From Neonectria sp. B-13 (taxonomy: Eukaryota; Ascomycota; Sordariomycetes; Hypocreales; Nectriaceae): DNA of 64,000 nt. This document shows positions 10,423-20,957 of the stretch, piece after piece. The notes below the pieces were generated by a model, which was not told the DNA's origin, ran no database searches, and saw only the letters and a list, made by a program, of their open reading frames with translations. The translations under genes and the position numbers were made by a program. The first letter of the stretch is position 1. Every line of letters begins with the position of its first letter. The stretch covers positions 186,001 to 250,000 of the forward strand of contig NOKP01000010.1 of assembly GCA_002682825.1 (NCBI GenBank), written 5' to 3'.

Positions 10423-13400
10423 CGTGGCTCGAGACACCATCTGGGACTGCTTCGTCAGCAGGCAAGAGACGCTCGGAGTTGACGACCTTAATTCCGATGC
10501 CCGATGCTTTGGATTTCCTCTCTGGCAGTATCATTCTTTGCAAACGGGCGTTTTACTTAGATTTGTTTGGGTTTCCCTACTGGTGGGCGAAGCTGATGTT
10601 GCATCTTCCCGGCCGCGAGCACGAATCACGACCTGTCTCCTGGGCATCATGCGACGTGATTGTCTTCGTGCCAGTATCTAGTTAGAATACCGGGCCATAT
10701 GTGTGCATTGCGACCTGAAAGAATACTAAGCGATAGGTCGACTCGGGCCCCAAGCGGCCTTAGGCATGGATGACGGCTGGGCTGGATAGAGGGGATGCAT
10801 GCCAAGATTCGCATGGATGAAGCAATGGTTGAAGGCATGGTCTTCTCGCCCCCGGCTAGAGCCAGCGGGTGTTACGCGACAAGGCTCTGGGAGGGCGACC
10901 GCGATGAGAGATATGACATGTATGCGTTCATGTAGTTGGCAACACGTGTGATTAAACGACGCGTTGGCCTCGAAGATACAGTCCTTCAGATTTGTTCACC
11001 ACACTCGGTCCGCGATGGGGCACAGTACGAGAATCGTCGCGACGTAGCAAGATGATGTGGAATCTCAGCAAGCATACGAATAGAAGAATAAATAAGCAGC
11101 CAGCTAAGTGTATATAAAAAGAGAAACATGAAATGACCGAGCGAGCTAATGGAAATTAAAAAAGCACCATGACAAGATTCCCGGGAAATGACAGAACCCC
11201 TTTTCTATGCTACAACAGCGAACAAGGAAGATGGCCCAAACCAACCAAGATGGACGCATACATGGTAATCGTGTTATCAAATCCAGAGAAGGCGAACTCT
11301 TATAGAATCCAGGAAGAGAAACGAAGCCAAGGGAATGCGGTGTAATTGATGATGGGCTCCGGCGCTGCGTCACGTGGCGCGTGGTAAATGTTGACATGTG
11401 TTCGTAGATTCGGCTGGTAATGCTGAAGTCGGCATTCTTCCACCCAGTCGGAGCTGGATGTGGCGGCCAGGGCCAGACGGAGTTTGAACAGCGAGGAGGC
11501 AAAAATGGCGGCCGCTGATTGATGCCGGAACAGACAACGGAGTCTCGGATGGATGCACCGGGGCTCACTTAGCCTTAGGCCAGCCTGATTGGCCGGCAGC
11601 CAGACCTGCCCGCTCCCATAACAAGTTCAGCCCCTCACATTTGTCAAACTTGCATCCTTTTCCTCTTTTCATCTCTCTCACCTGCTGCGATTCCTCTGCG
11701 CCGCAACGACAGCTTTTTCATCACTTCTGATCTTCTTTTTGAGACTCCCACTTCGCCTCATCGCCCCGCGCCCTGTCATGGGATGATGGCTTGTCTTAGG
11801 GCACAGGCGCCTTGGGACCATGCAATCATTTGATACCATGTCATCTTGGACCAAAGTGTGTGGCATCGCCCGATGCCCTTGAGCAGCACAAAATGCATCC
11901 ATACCATGGGAAACCTTGCTCCGTGGCCTGAGGACCCGTGGTGAAGGGCATGTCTTGCTCGAGGGCAAGATATATCCCAAGTCCATCACTCTTGTCCTTC
12001 ATCTCAGGTCATGGATTCCAACATTTAGCCCAAGCAGACTTGACAGAGCGTACCCTCCGGCGAACCCTGAACTTGCAAACATCATCCAAACCAACCCAGA
12101 ACCAAACAGAACCTTGAACCACAAAGGGGGCCACTATCGACCTCGGGAAAATAAGGGAATCCGCCAGCCCTGCACTCCGCTGTTCAAGCACAGGTGTCTC
12201 TCAAATGACACGGGAAAAACAGGAAATCGAGAGACTTAACCATCCTAGACACTTGCCTGGGGGTGATTTGCCTGTCCATCTCAAACAGCATTGCAAGCAA
12301 AACCTATTCCGCCTCATCCTGTCCATTCCGCTCAATATCAGCTTGAGTGCATCCTTCTTCCTTCTCAACAAAACAGGTTGCAGACCGATGCACCGAAAAG
12401 ACAATAAACGGACAGAAAAACGCGCCGAGGCACCGCACGAAAGCAACATACGCTCAACCCTCTTGACACAAAGGAAAACAGCGCTCAAACCCTCCCTTGG
12501 CTCCTGAAACCGATTCTCATGAGCATGGGATTGAATCCAAGCCCTCTGAGCATTGACGTCATTTAGTGAGCACTGCCCCGCGACAGGGGCCGACATCGGC
12601 CAACCCACCTCGATCGGGGTTGGATCCCACCACCATGTGGCCGTTGACCTTCTTGACTTTGAATCGTTGTTAGTCGACGTCAAAATTTTTATTTTTCGGC
12701 GTCGACAAACACATGATACGTACTGATGAAGCGCGGTTTATTTTTCAAGGTGGGAGCCGACCCCAAGGAGAAGTGGTGAGGTGGGCTGGGCCGGGTTTCT
12801 CGGTGGGGTGGCGAATGCGCGGGGTGCGGCGTCACTGCCCATGGCCTTCTCGAGGTCCTGGAGCAGCACGTTCCCAACTGTTGTTGCACCGGCGCCCTGA
12901 TGCACAAATTCAGGGCTTTCTGTTGCAGAGATACGGGCGATGATGTTATCGTGGCTATAGCATTCTCCACGCACACGGGAAACGGCTCGGGGCTCCGCGG
13001 GCTGGGTCGCCTCACTGTTGTGACTTCTAGCACCCTCCGTTAGCGAACGACAACGAGATACACAAACCGACAGGTTCTAGCCATCGATCGAACGGGCGAG
13101 TCAGCTGAAAACTTACCCCGGTACGGAACCCTGCTGCGGACGATTCGAAACCATGCTTCCAACACGATGGCGAACGACGTTGGAGAAACTCGAAGTGTCG
13201 AACTACGAAACTCCGCGTGGCTCTCCGGCGACAGAATACAGCGAGCTGGGGAGGAGTGATTGGGATGGTAACAGCTCCCACAACGGACGAGGCTGGGCGA
13301 CAACGAATGAAGACCGATGTACAAACAAGAGAAGCGCAGAGAGGCCAGGCTGGGAGGAGACGGCAGTCTGTTGTTGGTGAGGCGGAAGGATTGCTTTCCG

Positions 13401-15889
13401 TGCGTGGTGGCAACAGGGACTGAGTGACGGGCGACACGACGGAAGGCCGGGGAGCCGACGAAAGAGAAGGGAAGACTGAAAGGAACAGCAAGTGATGCGT
13501 GGAGGAAAGGAAGTGAGTCCCGTAGAGGTGAGGCCCAGATTGTGCGTTGTGAGGGGAGGTCGTTCTCTTCTTTTTATGTTTTACGTCAGAAGCTGGGTGC
13601 GTGGAAAGGTTGGCAAGTTGGGTAAACGGACAGGGCCAGAATACGTAGGTGAGCTTCCCCTAGCGGCGTGCTGATCCTGCGGCCACGCAAGAAACGCAAC
13701 CGCGGAACGCAAATGGGGAATTTCCCGACCCTGAGCTGCATGCAAGTAGTGGCATAGTAGATTCTCACCAAAAGCTTGGCGCACAGGTACTTGGGGGATA
13801 CTTGACTCAGGGCGTGAGCCTATCAGGCTATTACCCCTCCGTAATCCATCTGATCCTCCTTATTTCATCTCATCTCGATCTCTATCTCATTGCATCCCAC
13901 TTCGTAGACATTTCTTTTCTTCCTCGACGCCTCTACACAACTCAGCCCCCCAATAGGCTGGTGATTGTCAATCCGCTTGCTGTTGCCGGCCAAGACACCG
14001 CCAAGTCACATTTTGTTGCCGAGTAATGGCCGTGACGACAATTTGACAATGCGCCTTCATTGGCAACGTGCTGCTGACCTGGCGCATTGTCGGTCCTGAC
14101 TCGGGCCGGAGGACCAGCGTTGCGGCAACCCCCAATGACGCGCCTTGCGTGCAGCGTGTCGTGGAATCTACTGAGAGTCGCCGGGTGGGCGTGGATCTAT
14201 GTACTAGTACGGACCTGCAGGGAACCGAAAGGGCATATGTGCATCTCCTGGAATACCTCAAGCCGTGTCCGAGGCCGCCGGGATGCGTAATGGCATGACT
14301 AGAATGGATGAGAGAAAAGTTTGCGCGGGGGTCTGACTGACGGTGAATCCGACCGCGCCAACCAGGCAGGCATAGTGGCCGTAAACGAGAGCTGGCGTAA
14401 GGCGTTGTTTCTCAGTTTCGGATGCTTTTGTGAGGTTCGCCAGAAATGCGAACCACCTCAAGCAGCGCACTGCCACTAGACCAACGGCCAATGCATCGTT
14501 CTTCTTCAGCTACCAGCGGGCGGGCTGTCTAACGGCTGTAGCCCAATCCGGACCACTAGCAGAGACTGGCTTAGATAAACTCGGACGGGGGTTCTGGGAG
14601 TTCTGGGAACGGTACTCAGTCTGCGGGGCCGCCAGAGACTGGGGTTGGCGGCGTAACTTAGTAACTGTGTGACCCCACCGTGTGTGCACGGGACTGTCAG
14701 TTTCGTCAATCTTGAAACAGGGATCGGTGAAAAGCAAAGCGCGTCCAACCGCGACACTCGTGCGAATGCGGACTAGACCAACCTGTCGGGAAGTCGGCCA
14801 AGAAACGTCCCGTCGCAGGACACGTACCATTTAGATGGGATTGTTGGTTGGTTGTGACGCCCGAATCAACCAGAATACAGTACCGGAGGGCTGTTGCGCC
14901 AATCTCTGGACCATCTACGGATGGGAACGGCGCCCCACCGAACATGGGTATTAAGCTCGTGAGCTTGTGAGGCTGCACCATTGCGGCGGAACTACCACCC
15001 GAGCTGTCCTCATCGCACCTTGTCACCTCACCCGTAAAAGTTGATTGACCTGCCGAATACGTGGTGGCCTGGTGTTTGACTGTCATTGTCTTTTTCTCTC
15101 AGGGCTCAGACTCACCCCAAAGTCTACAGGGATCTACCCAGCACGAACACCAAGCGACTACGGAGGCTTAAAATAAACAGTCAGTACCCTGCTCACTACA
15201 TTATGCTAAGCCGTTTAAGGACATCTAGCATCTGCTCACCTAAGCTAAGCCTGGAATCATGCTCTTGGGTGGTTGAGGGAGGCTCAAAGAGCACTCCTCC
15301 GCACTTACCTCTCCGGGCATAGGGCACAGGGCGGAGGTGGAGGACCAACCGCACCTTAGTACCGGTAGTTTGCGCCGCCACCATGTGGGACGCGACACGT
15401 GTTGGACCAGTGGAGTAAAGAAAAACGAGGGGAGGGAAGCCAAGTCGAGTGATGGGGTACCGGGGGAGTGGGGAGAGGCGAGTACCAAATTTAGGAGAGG
15501 CGCACTGAAAGGGCGCAAACCGCAGACCAATTTCTAGAATAGAAATTATTTTCCGTCTCATCCCGTTTCTATGCTGCTCCGATCGTAGTTTGGACATAAT
15601 TTAGACTAACCAGGTGCTGGAACCTACATGTCATTATCTTGCATCAGTCTGTCCCGATGACGCACGTGAGAAGTTCTGCCCAGTGTCTTCTCCAGAAGCT
15701 CTGCATCCTCATCTCGACAGAGAGTATCAACCTTCAGCTACAAGCTATTTAATCTGTCCATTTGTTCAGTCATAAATGTAAGGATACTCTAGGACCATTT
15801 TCCTACTTCATTTGGGGATGTATTTCCCTGAATGGTAGTGAGGAGCCGTATGCTAACAGGGCATCACAGTTCTTGTTGGTGGCTTTGGG
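10423..15889. other. Gene-poor intergenic region (5.5 kb)
   Basis: No confident gene. Several open frames exist. The only one with protein-like composition is on the minus strand at 12738-12974 (78 codons), downstream of a pyrimidine-rich stretch in the same sense at about 13030-13500 that could be a leader. I recognise no family in it. CT-rich, leader-like sequence also occurs on the plus strand at 11640-11760 without a convincing coding region behind it. Non-coding RNAs are possible but cannot be shown from sequence. Confidence 0.35.
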
Positions 15890-16499
15890 CAACTTACACG
15901 ACGACCTGGTACCCACCCAGCAAGCCCTCACCATGTCTACCACATCTTCAATGAGCGCCGTCCAAGGCTCATCGCAAAGGCAAGACGTTTTTCCCCAGTC
16001 ATTGCTCCCCCCTGCCCAACGCACCGTTTTCTGTTCAACATCATCATCCCACCCCTGCTAGCCGACCCCGCCGGGTTCAGCCCCACCGCCGCAAATCCCC
16101 TCCCACAACCCCAGGGTACTCGAGCAGCCGCCCCTCGGCCGGAGAGGAGAGGGGGGTGAAAGTGTGTTGAGAGAGACGAGGATTAGGAGGGTTAAGAGGG
16201 TTAAGAGAGGCGGAGGAGGAGGGGGGGGGGGGCGTGTGTGAGGGAAGAGAGGGTATGTGCGAGGGAGGTGCAGAAAGGATGGAAGTTTAGAGTGGACGAG
16301 TGGCGGGGAGCAGAGGCGACGGATGGCCCGGTGTCGTGCCGTTCCCAGGGAGCCGGCCCAGCTCGCAGGACCTGCCAACGCACGGATACAAGTCCCACCC
16401 CCACTAGGATCGCCTTCGCAAGCTGGAACATTCATTGATATCAATTTCGTTGGAATCGGGGAACAGTTTGCTAGGTACTTGAATACTTATCTTACTTGA
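15890..16499 (+). pseudogene. Unrecognised ORF fragment, copy A of an inverted pair
   Basis: The reading frame starts at an ATG at 15933 (MSTTSSMSAVQGSSQRQ) and stops at 16061. The same frame reopens and ends at 16499 with IDINFVGIGEQF. Both ends match copy B, found inverted at 17222-17727: the start, the shared NAR-I/M-Q block, and the ending DI-N/S-FVGIG. The nucleotide similarity extends upstream to CAACTTACAC at 15890. Between the blocks lies a G-rich, purine-biased insert with a run of 12 or so G at about 16220. The two copies therefore look like diverged members of a small, unnamed sequence family. I do not recognise a function. The interruption suggests decay or an unmodelled intron. 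Confidence 0.5.
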
Positions 16500-16554
16500 A
16501 GGAGCGTCAGTGCTTCTCAGATACCTCCGTGCCATACCGCTCCTAACTAGTGGC

Positions 16555-16735
16555 TTTAGATGCAGTGCCCTGTGCCTTTGATGCAGTGCTTTGTGCCTTG
16601 CGCCTTGTGCTTTGTGCCTTGTGCCTTGTGCTTTGTGCTTTGTGCTTTGTGCCTTGCGCATTAGATGCAGTGCCTTGTGCTTTAGATGCAGTGCCTTGCA
16701 CCTTGTACCCTGTGCCTTTTGCTTTGTGTTTTTCT
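16555..16735. repeat. Minisatellite of TGTGCYT-type units
   Basis: About 180 bp are built from 7-bp units TGTGCTT/TGTGCCT, broken three times by the 8-9 bp variant ATGCAGTG. The array lies between the inverted fragments A and B. Open frames through it on both strands are by-products of the repeat. Confidence 0.85.
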
Positions 16736-17221
16736 CCCCGCCCCCTCAACCGCTCTTTGTATGGTTCGTCTTCGGCCAACCGGCATTTCCAACATGCTGT
16801 TCCCCGGAAGAAGTATGGGTCTAATCTGTGATGATCCCGGGGTTGTGACCCTTCTCTCGGTCGGTCCTCAGCAGCCCGGGCGTTTCCCTCATTCACTCCT
16901 GACCCCCTAACTAGTCGGTCAGACTCCATGCATCGCATCCGCAGGTAGGATTGGGCTCACCACCGCCCCACAGTATAGGCTCCCTACCAGCGGTACGAAG
17001 TGCACCAAGGCGACGAAGCTTTCGAGTTGCCGAGAGAGGCGGACAACGACCATCCGCATATTCGTACGCAATTCAGGAATAGGCACGATCCTTGAGGATA
17101 TTTAAATGTAAGTAAATAATGGAACTAGCATGATCGACTAACACGTGGTTGATTGCTTGAGAGAAATGGACAAAACGAGAAAAGCTTATGCAATACCAGC
17201 ATTCACAGATCGTAGCCAGCG

Positions 17222-17727
17222 TCACGGAGAAGAAAACCGTGCCCCGATTCCAACGAAGCTGATGTCAATGGCGATTCTAGATCCTTGCAAGAGCCATCCC
17301 TGTGGGGCCGGTGTCACTGCGACACAAGTCATCGCGACACAAGTCATCGCGACACAAGTCATCGCGACACAAGTCATCGCATGGGCGTCGCGGATCACTA
17401 GGGGCGTGCTAGCGACGTAGGACGGGTCTTGCATCCGTGCATTGACTGGGTCCTGGGAGCTGGGTTTAGGGTCCGTACCAGGGTCTTGGGGCGGTGGTAG
17501 GGCATTCGCGGGAGTGGAGCTGAGCTCGGCCGGGAAAGTTAGCAGAGCCCTTGAGATCTTGAATACGAGAGGGCATGTCAGGTAAGCTTGCACCTTGCTT
17601 GTGTGTACAAGGGAGTGGATACGCAAAGATGGTAGAAACCGCTTGCCTTTGCGATGGGCCTTGAATGGCGTTCATTGATGATGTTGTAGACATCAGAGGG
17701 TTTGCCGGTAGGTTGTGGTGTAAGTTG
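17222..17727 (-). pseudogene. Unrecognised ORF fragment, copy B of an inverted pair
   Basis: Read on the minus strand it starts at 17693 (MSTTSSMNAIQGPSQRQ). The end, in another frame, is IDISFVGIGARFSSP with a stop at 17222-17224. The two parts need a frameshift or intron to join. Start, middle (VNARMQDP) and end match copy A (15890-16499), in opposite orientation and about 720 bp away. Copy B has an in-frame 15-bp tandem repeat that copy A lacks. No known family is recognised. Confidence 0.5.
17319..17378. repeat. Four perfect 15-bp tandem repeats
   Basis: The unit GCGACACAAGTCATC is repeated four times without a mismatch, followed by GC. Because 15 is a multiple of 3 it keeps the minus-strand frame open, as a repeated five-residue unit (CVAMT). 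Perfect identity in otherwise diverged DNA implies recent expansion. Confidence 0.95.
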
Positions 17728-19639
17728 ACATTCAAATGGTTCAAGTGAGGGCTGAAGACATCCGGGAGCAGGATTATGTTGCGTGGAAGACACAATTGAT
17801 ACCTTGGAAGTTGCACTCGACCTTCCGGCTTGCAACACTTCCTTCGGTATATTCCTTGGCTAAGAAGACTAAGTACATTGGCGACAGTTATCCAAGTGTG
17901 TCGGCTTCCTCATAATTGCTTTGTCTATTTCGCGTCTTCGAGTGGAGCCGGACAGTCATTTAGCGATCCATTGCAATCAAGTGCCACAGATGTGTGTCGG
18001 AATTGTCTCTGCGACAGTGCAGGTACCTCCGTAAAAGTCCAGGTACCTCCCGCAGGCTGCATTACCTGGTACCGTTTCGTCCTGGTACGGTACCGTAGCG
18101 TACTCGTGCCGTATTTCTCTTGTCACTCCTGCAGGACGGAACTTGCTTCTTTGGGGCGCTTCGCATTGTGCCCAGAAGGAGAATGTCGTCGTTGACTTTG
18201 GGGGATGGTATCGAATGGACCTATAACGAGCGAAGTTCGTGGGTGTGCTTGGGCCGTCACCCCCGTCACCCAATTCACCTAGTTCACCTAATTCACCTGT
18301 TTAGCCTTGACCTTCTAGTCCAACGAGACACCCCTTGGATAGCAAGTCCGTGGAGAATGCTTTGGAGGCGAACATCAACGAATGCGGTGCGTGCCTCCAT
18401 GGCTCTTTCGGCTTCAGTGGACATTTTTTCTTGCTTGAGTGTCCCCCTCATTGCCGACTACTGGAAGGCCGTCTGCAACAAAAAAATGAATTCTCAACGC
18501 ATTGTTAACAAACTGGAAAAGGAGGCGATCTATCTCCCAAGATGCACCGAGTGTCTCGCCCCAAGGTGCGTTTGAATTGCATCTCTTTACCTTTACTGTA
18601 GAAAGGACCCGTAGTGCGAACCCCTGCACTTTTCTCCCTCCACTTTCTCCCTGTCGCATGCCAAGCGGGCTCTACCCCCCTAACAGGAGGGCGAGACAAG
18701 CAAGTTCAAACCCCCAGTACGCGGTACAACACGGAGCAGACCAACACTAATGGTAGGTAGTGCCTCGCTTGGAGCATACTTTTTATCAACGGAGCCGGCC
18801 CAAATGTGACCCCACCCCAGTAAGCAACACGACTTCGTCCTCGTACAACTTATTTATGCGGTCGTCCTGACTTCAGCCAGTCCCAGGGCCGTAACACATT
18901 CCAGAGCTTCCAGAATGCCAGGGTTATGATAGGCCGCCGCCTGCGGGATCGCCAATCGAACATTGACAGGATCTTGGCTACCACACAGGAAGCGGTTGAG
19001 GGAAGTCGATGTTTGGCCGGCAGCCGCTGGACAAGGGTCATCGACTTGGCCATCCCTTCGCCAGTAGGTGTTAACACTGCGCTTCTACACAATGTCGCAT
19101 TGTGTTTGCGAAATCTCTTGAAGCTGGGACATGCTTTACCTGAGGTTGAGAGCAGATCCCTGGCTGACTTTGGTTGAGCAAGCCATGGTATGGTGTTGTG
19201 ACACGGCGCAGCACAGTCGACTGCGAAGGCAACGAAGACGTGTAGAACGAAGTATGCCGTATACTTGGTATCCTGCCCTTTTTCTGTGAATGACACTCCG
19301 AAGAAAGGGAGACGAAGAGAGAAGGAGCTCCATGGCGAGGCCTTGGCCACGCTTTAAATATCATAGCACGAAACGGTATTAAGCGGTGGGCGCTCCTAAG
19401 ATCAGAAGGAACTTCCTCATCGATTACAAGACATCATTGAAAGTGCGGTGCCAGGTCCTGTCAGCAATCTCTCACGGGTTTTCGGGTTCTCGGGGGGCCA
19501 CCGCCAAACCTTCCGCTACTAACCACACGCCCATAACCCACAACCCACAGCCCTCAAACCACTTGAATCCGGGAAGCGTGGCGTGTGTGGCCCGCAGGCG
19601 CTGGAACGGCGCGATGGTGTCGCCAACTGTTCCGCCAGG
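17728..19639. other. Intergenic, degenerate
   Basis: No supported gene. A short array of AATTCACCT-like units lies at 18271-18299, and a GGTAC-rich patch at 18020-18105. Open frames on both strands at 18850-19350 overlap and show no recognisable motif. Confidence 0.4.
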
Positions 19640-20235
19640 CATGCACAATTGCCGTGGGAGCGGTTTCACTGGCCGCAGAGAGCGTAGTGGGGGGGCCTGC
19701 AGGACGGGCTTGAGTTTGAGGCTATGAGCCTGTGAGCTGAAACCGAGCAGCCTTGTGCCCCAGGAGAACGGGCTCATCGCCTGCCTAGAGACATATTTGT
19801 CAGCTAGAAGAAAAACCCAACACTTCTAATCGGGTTCTGTGCTTACCAGGATCAGGACCAGCCAAAACGTCCACCGCCAGACAAGATCTTGTGCAACGAA
19901 GCCACCGATGACGGGACCAATGACCTATCTTGCATTTAGAAAGTAGCTCACGGCATGGATATTACCAACCAAGCACTTATCGGGCCTAACAATGGACGAA
20001 TACCAAATAATACCATAGCCTTCCCACGCTCCGATGATGGATGAAGGTCCGCGATGGTCCCCCTCCTATGGCCATTGGGGAGGCAGCGACACAACCACAT
20101 ATAAAGCGAAACACTAAAAACATGGTAGCATTGACACTCAATACACAACCGATGGTAAATGCGATATTCAAGGCATCTCCGATGCGGTAGACGATCAGTC
20201 GCTCATAAAATTGGCAACAGAGCCAACTGCCTTAA
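19640..20235 (-). pseudogene. Decayed MFS (DHA1-type) multidrug/efflux transporter fragment
   Basis: Minus-strand translation from about 20215 downwards gives, in order: a segment matching the 'YGRLIVY' loop but read YERLIVY; a TM block with FRFICGC; then GG-TIADLHPSSERGKAM spread over two frames; then LLGPI, and after a possible 41-bp intron [12 protein letters not shown] and [11 protein letters not shown]. After a second intron-like gap comes a PVLLGHKAAR block and a stop. These are consecutive landmarks of fungal DHA1 drug transporters (TM2 to the loop after TM6). Frameshifts, stops and a missing N- and C-terminal half show it is dead. The Gly-to-Glu change fits a C-to-T (RIP-like) transition. 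It lies divergent from the Zn2Cys6 gene at 20958. Confidence 0.75.
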
Positions 20236-20351
20236 ACATCACTATTAGAAGACACAGCCCTCCTGGTATTTTCATTTCCATCGAAAAATCGCTTGGTAAT
20301 ACTATAGTACTTTGAATGCTGGCAGTTGAAAGATAGCTAAATAAGGGACAC

Positions 20352-20535
20352 CTGCCAAAGAACCGGCGGCCAAAGAAAAGCCCTGCCAAAAGAAAACCCC
20401 AACTAAAAAACTGCTTGCCATAGAACCGTCTACGAAAACAGTCTCCTAAAGAACCATCTGCCATAGAGCCATCTGCTAAAGAGCATTCCTACTGGAGAAG
20501 CACCCGTCAAAGAAACGTCTGCCAAAGAACCGTCC
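20352..20535. repeat. Degenerate minisatellite of ~17-19 bp units
   Basis: About ten imperfect copies of a unit like CTGCCAAAGAACCGTC, with internal ATAGA/AAAGA variation, are arranged head to tail. The array sits directly upstream of the MFS remnant and between it and the Zn2Cys6 gene. It is A-rich on the plus strand. Confidence 0.8.
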
Positions 20536-20957
20536 CTGAGTAAGCTGCCCCTGCCCTAGCCACCACCCTCCGAGGCCGAGATTACCTCCGCGATGCATTG
20601 GCAATTGCACTTACCCGCATAATCAATCCCCAATAAATTGTTGCTCAACGATTTGTTCCGTTTTCAGTCTCAAACCCAGTCAAGCTGCAGGAAAAATGGC
20701 AACAACTGCCTATAATTGCCTGCTACACTTTGTCAAAAAATTGCTCTTGATTTGGCGGAACGTCTCGTTGGCGTTGGAGAGGTATCAAACATGTATGTGC
20801 CCGCCCTGGACGGACAAGCTGTGGAGTGCGGACATAAGACGGCGACCGTCCGCGGATGGTGCGGTCCGAGCGAAACGTGACTCTCCAAGCCTCATCAGCA
20901 CAGCACTACAGGGCCACGCCGCTGAACCGACGTGACAATCCTCGCCAATACAACATC

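Noticed and set aside
13027..13491. 154-codon minus-strand frame
   Set aside because: Ser/Pro/Arg-rich sequence of the kind produced by a CT-rich leader; no motif.
16550..16938. Cys/Ala/Leu-rich and Lys/His/Gln/Ala-rich frames on both strands
   Set aside because: They are generated by the TGTGCYT minisatellite and not by coding sequence.
17319..17378. Possible CRISPR-like array
   Set aside because: The units are contiguous with no spacers and the DNA is fungal; it is a simple tandem repeat.
18850..19350. 166-codon minus-strand frame and overlapping plus-strand frame (18926-19177)
   Set aside because: The two overlap each other, so at most one could be real; neither shows a family motif.
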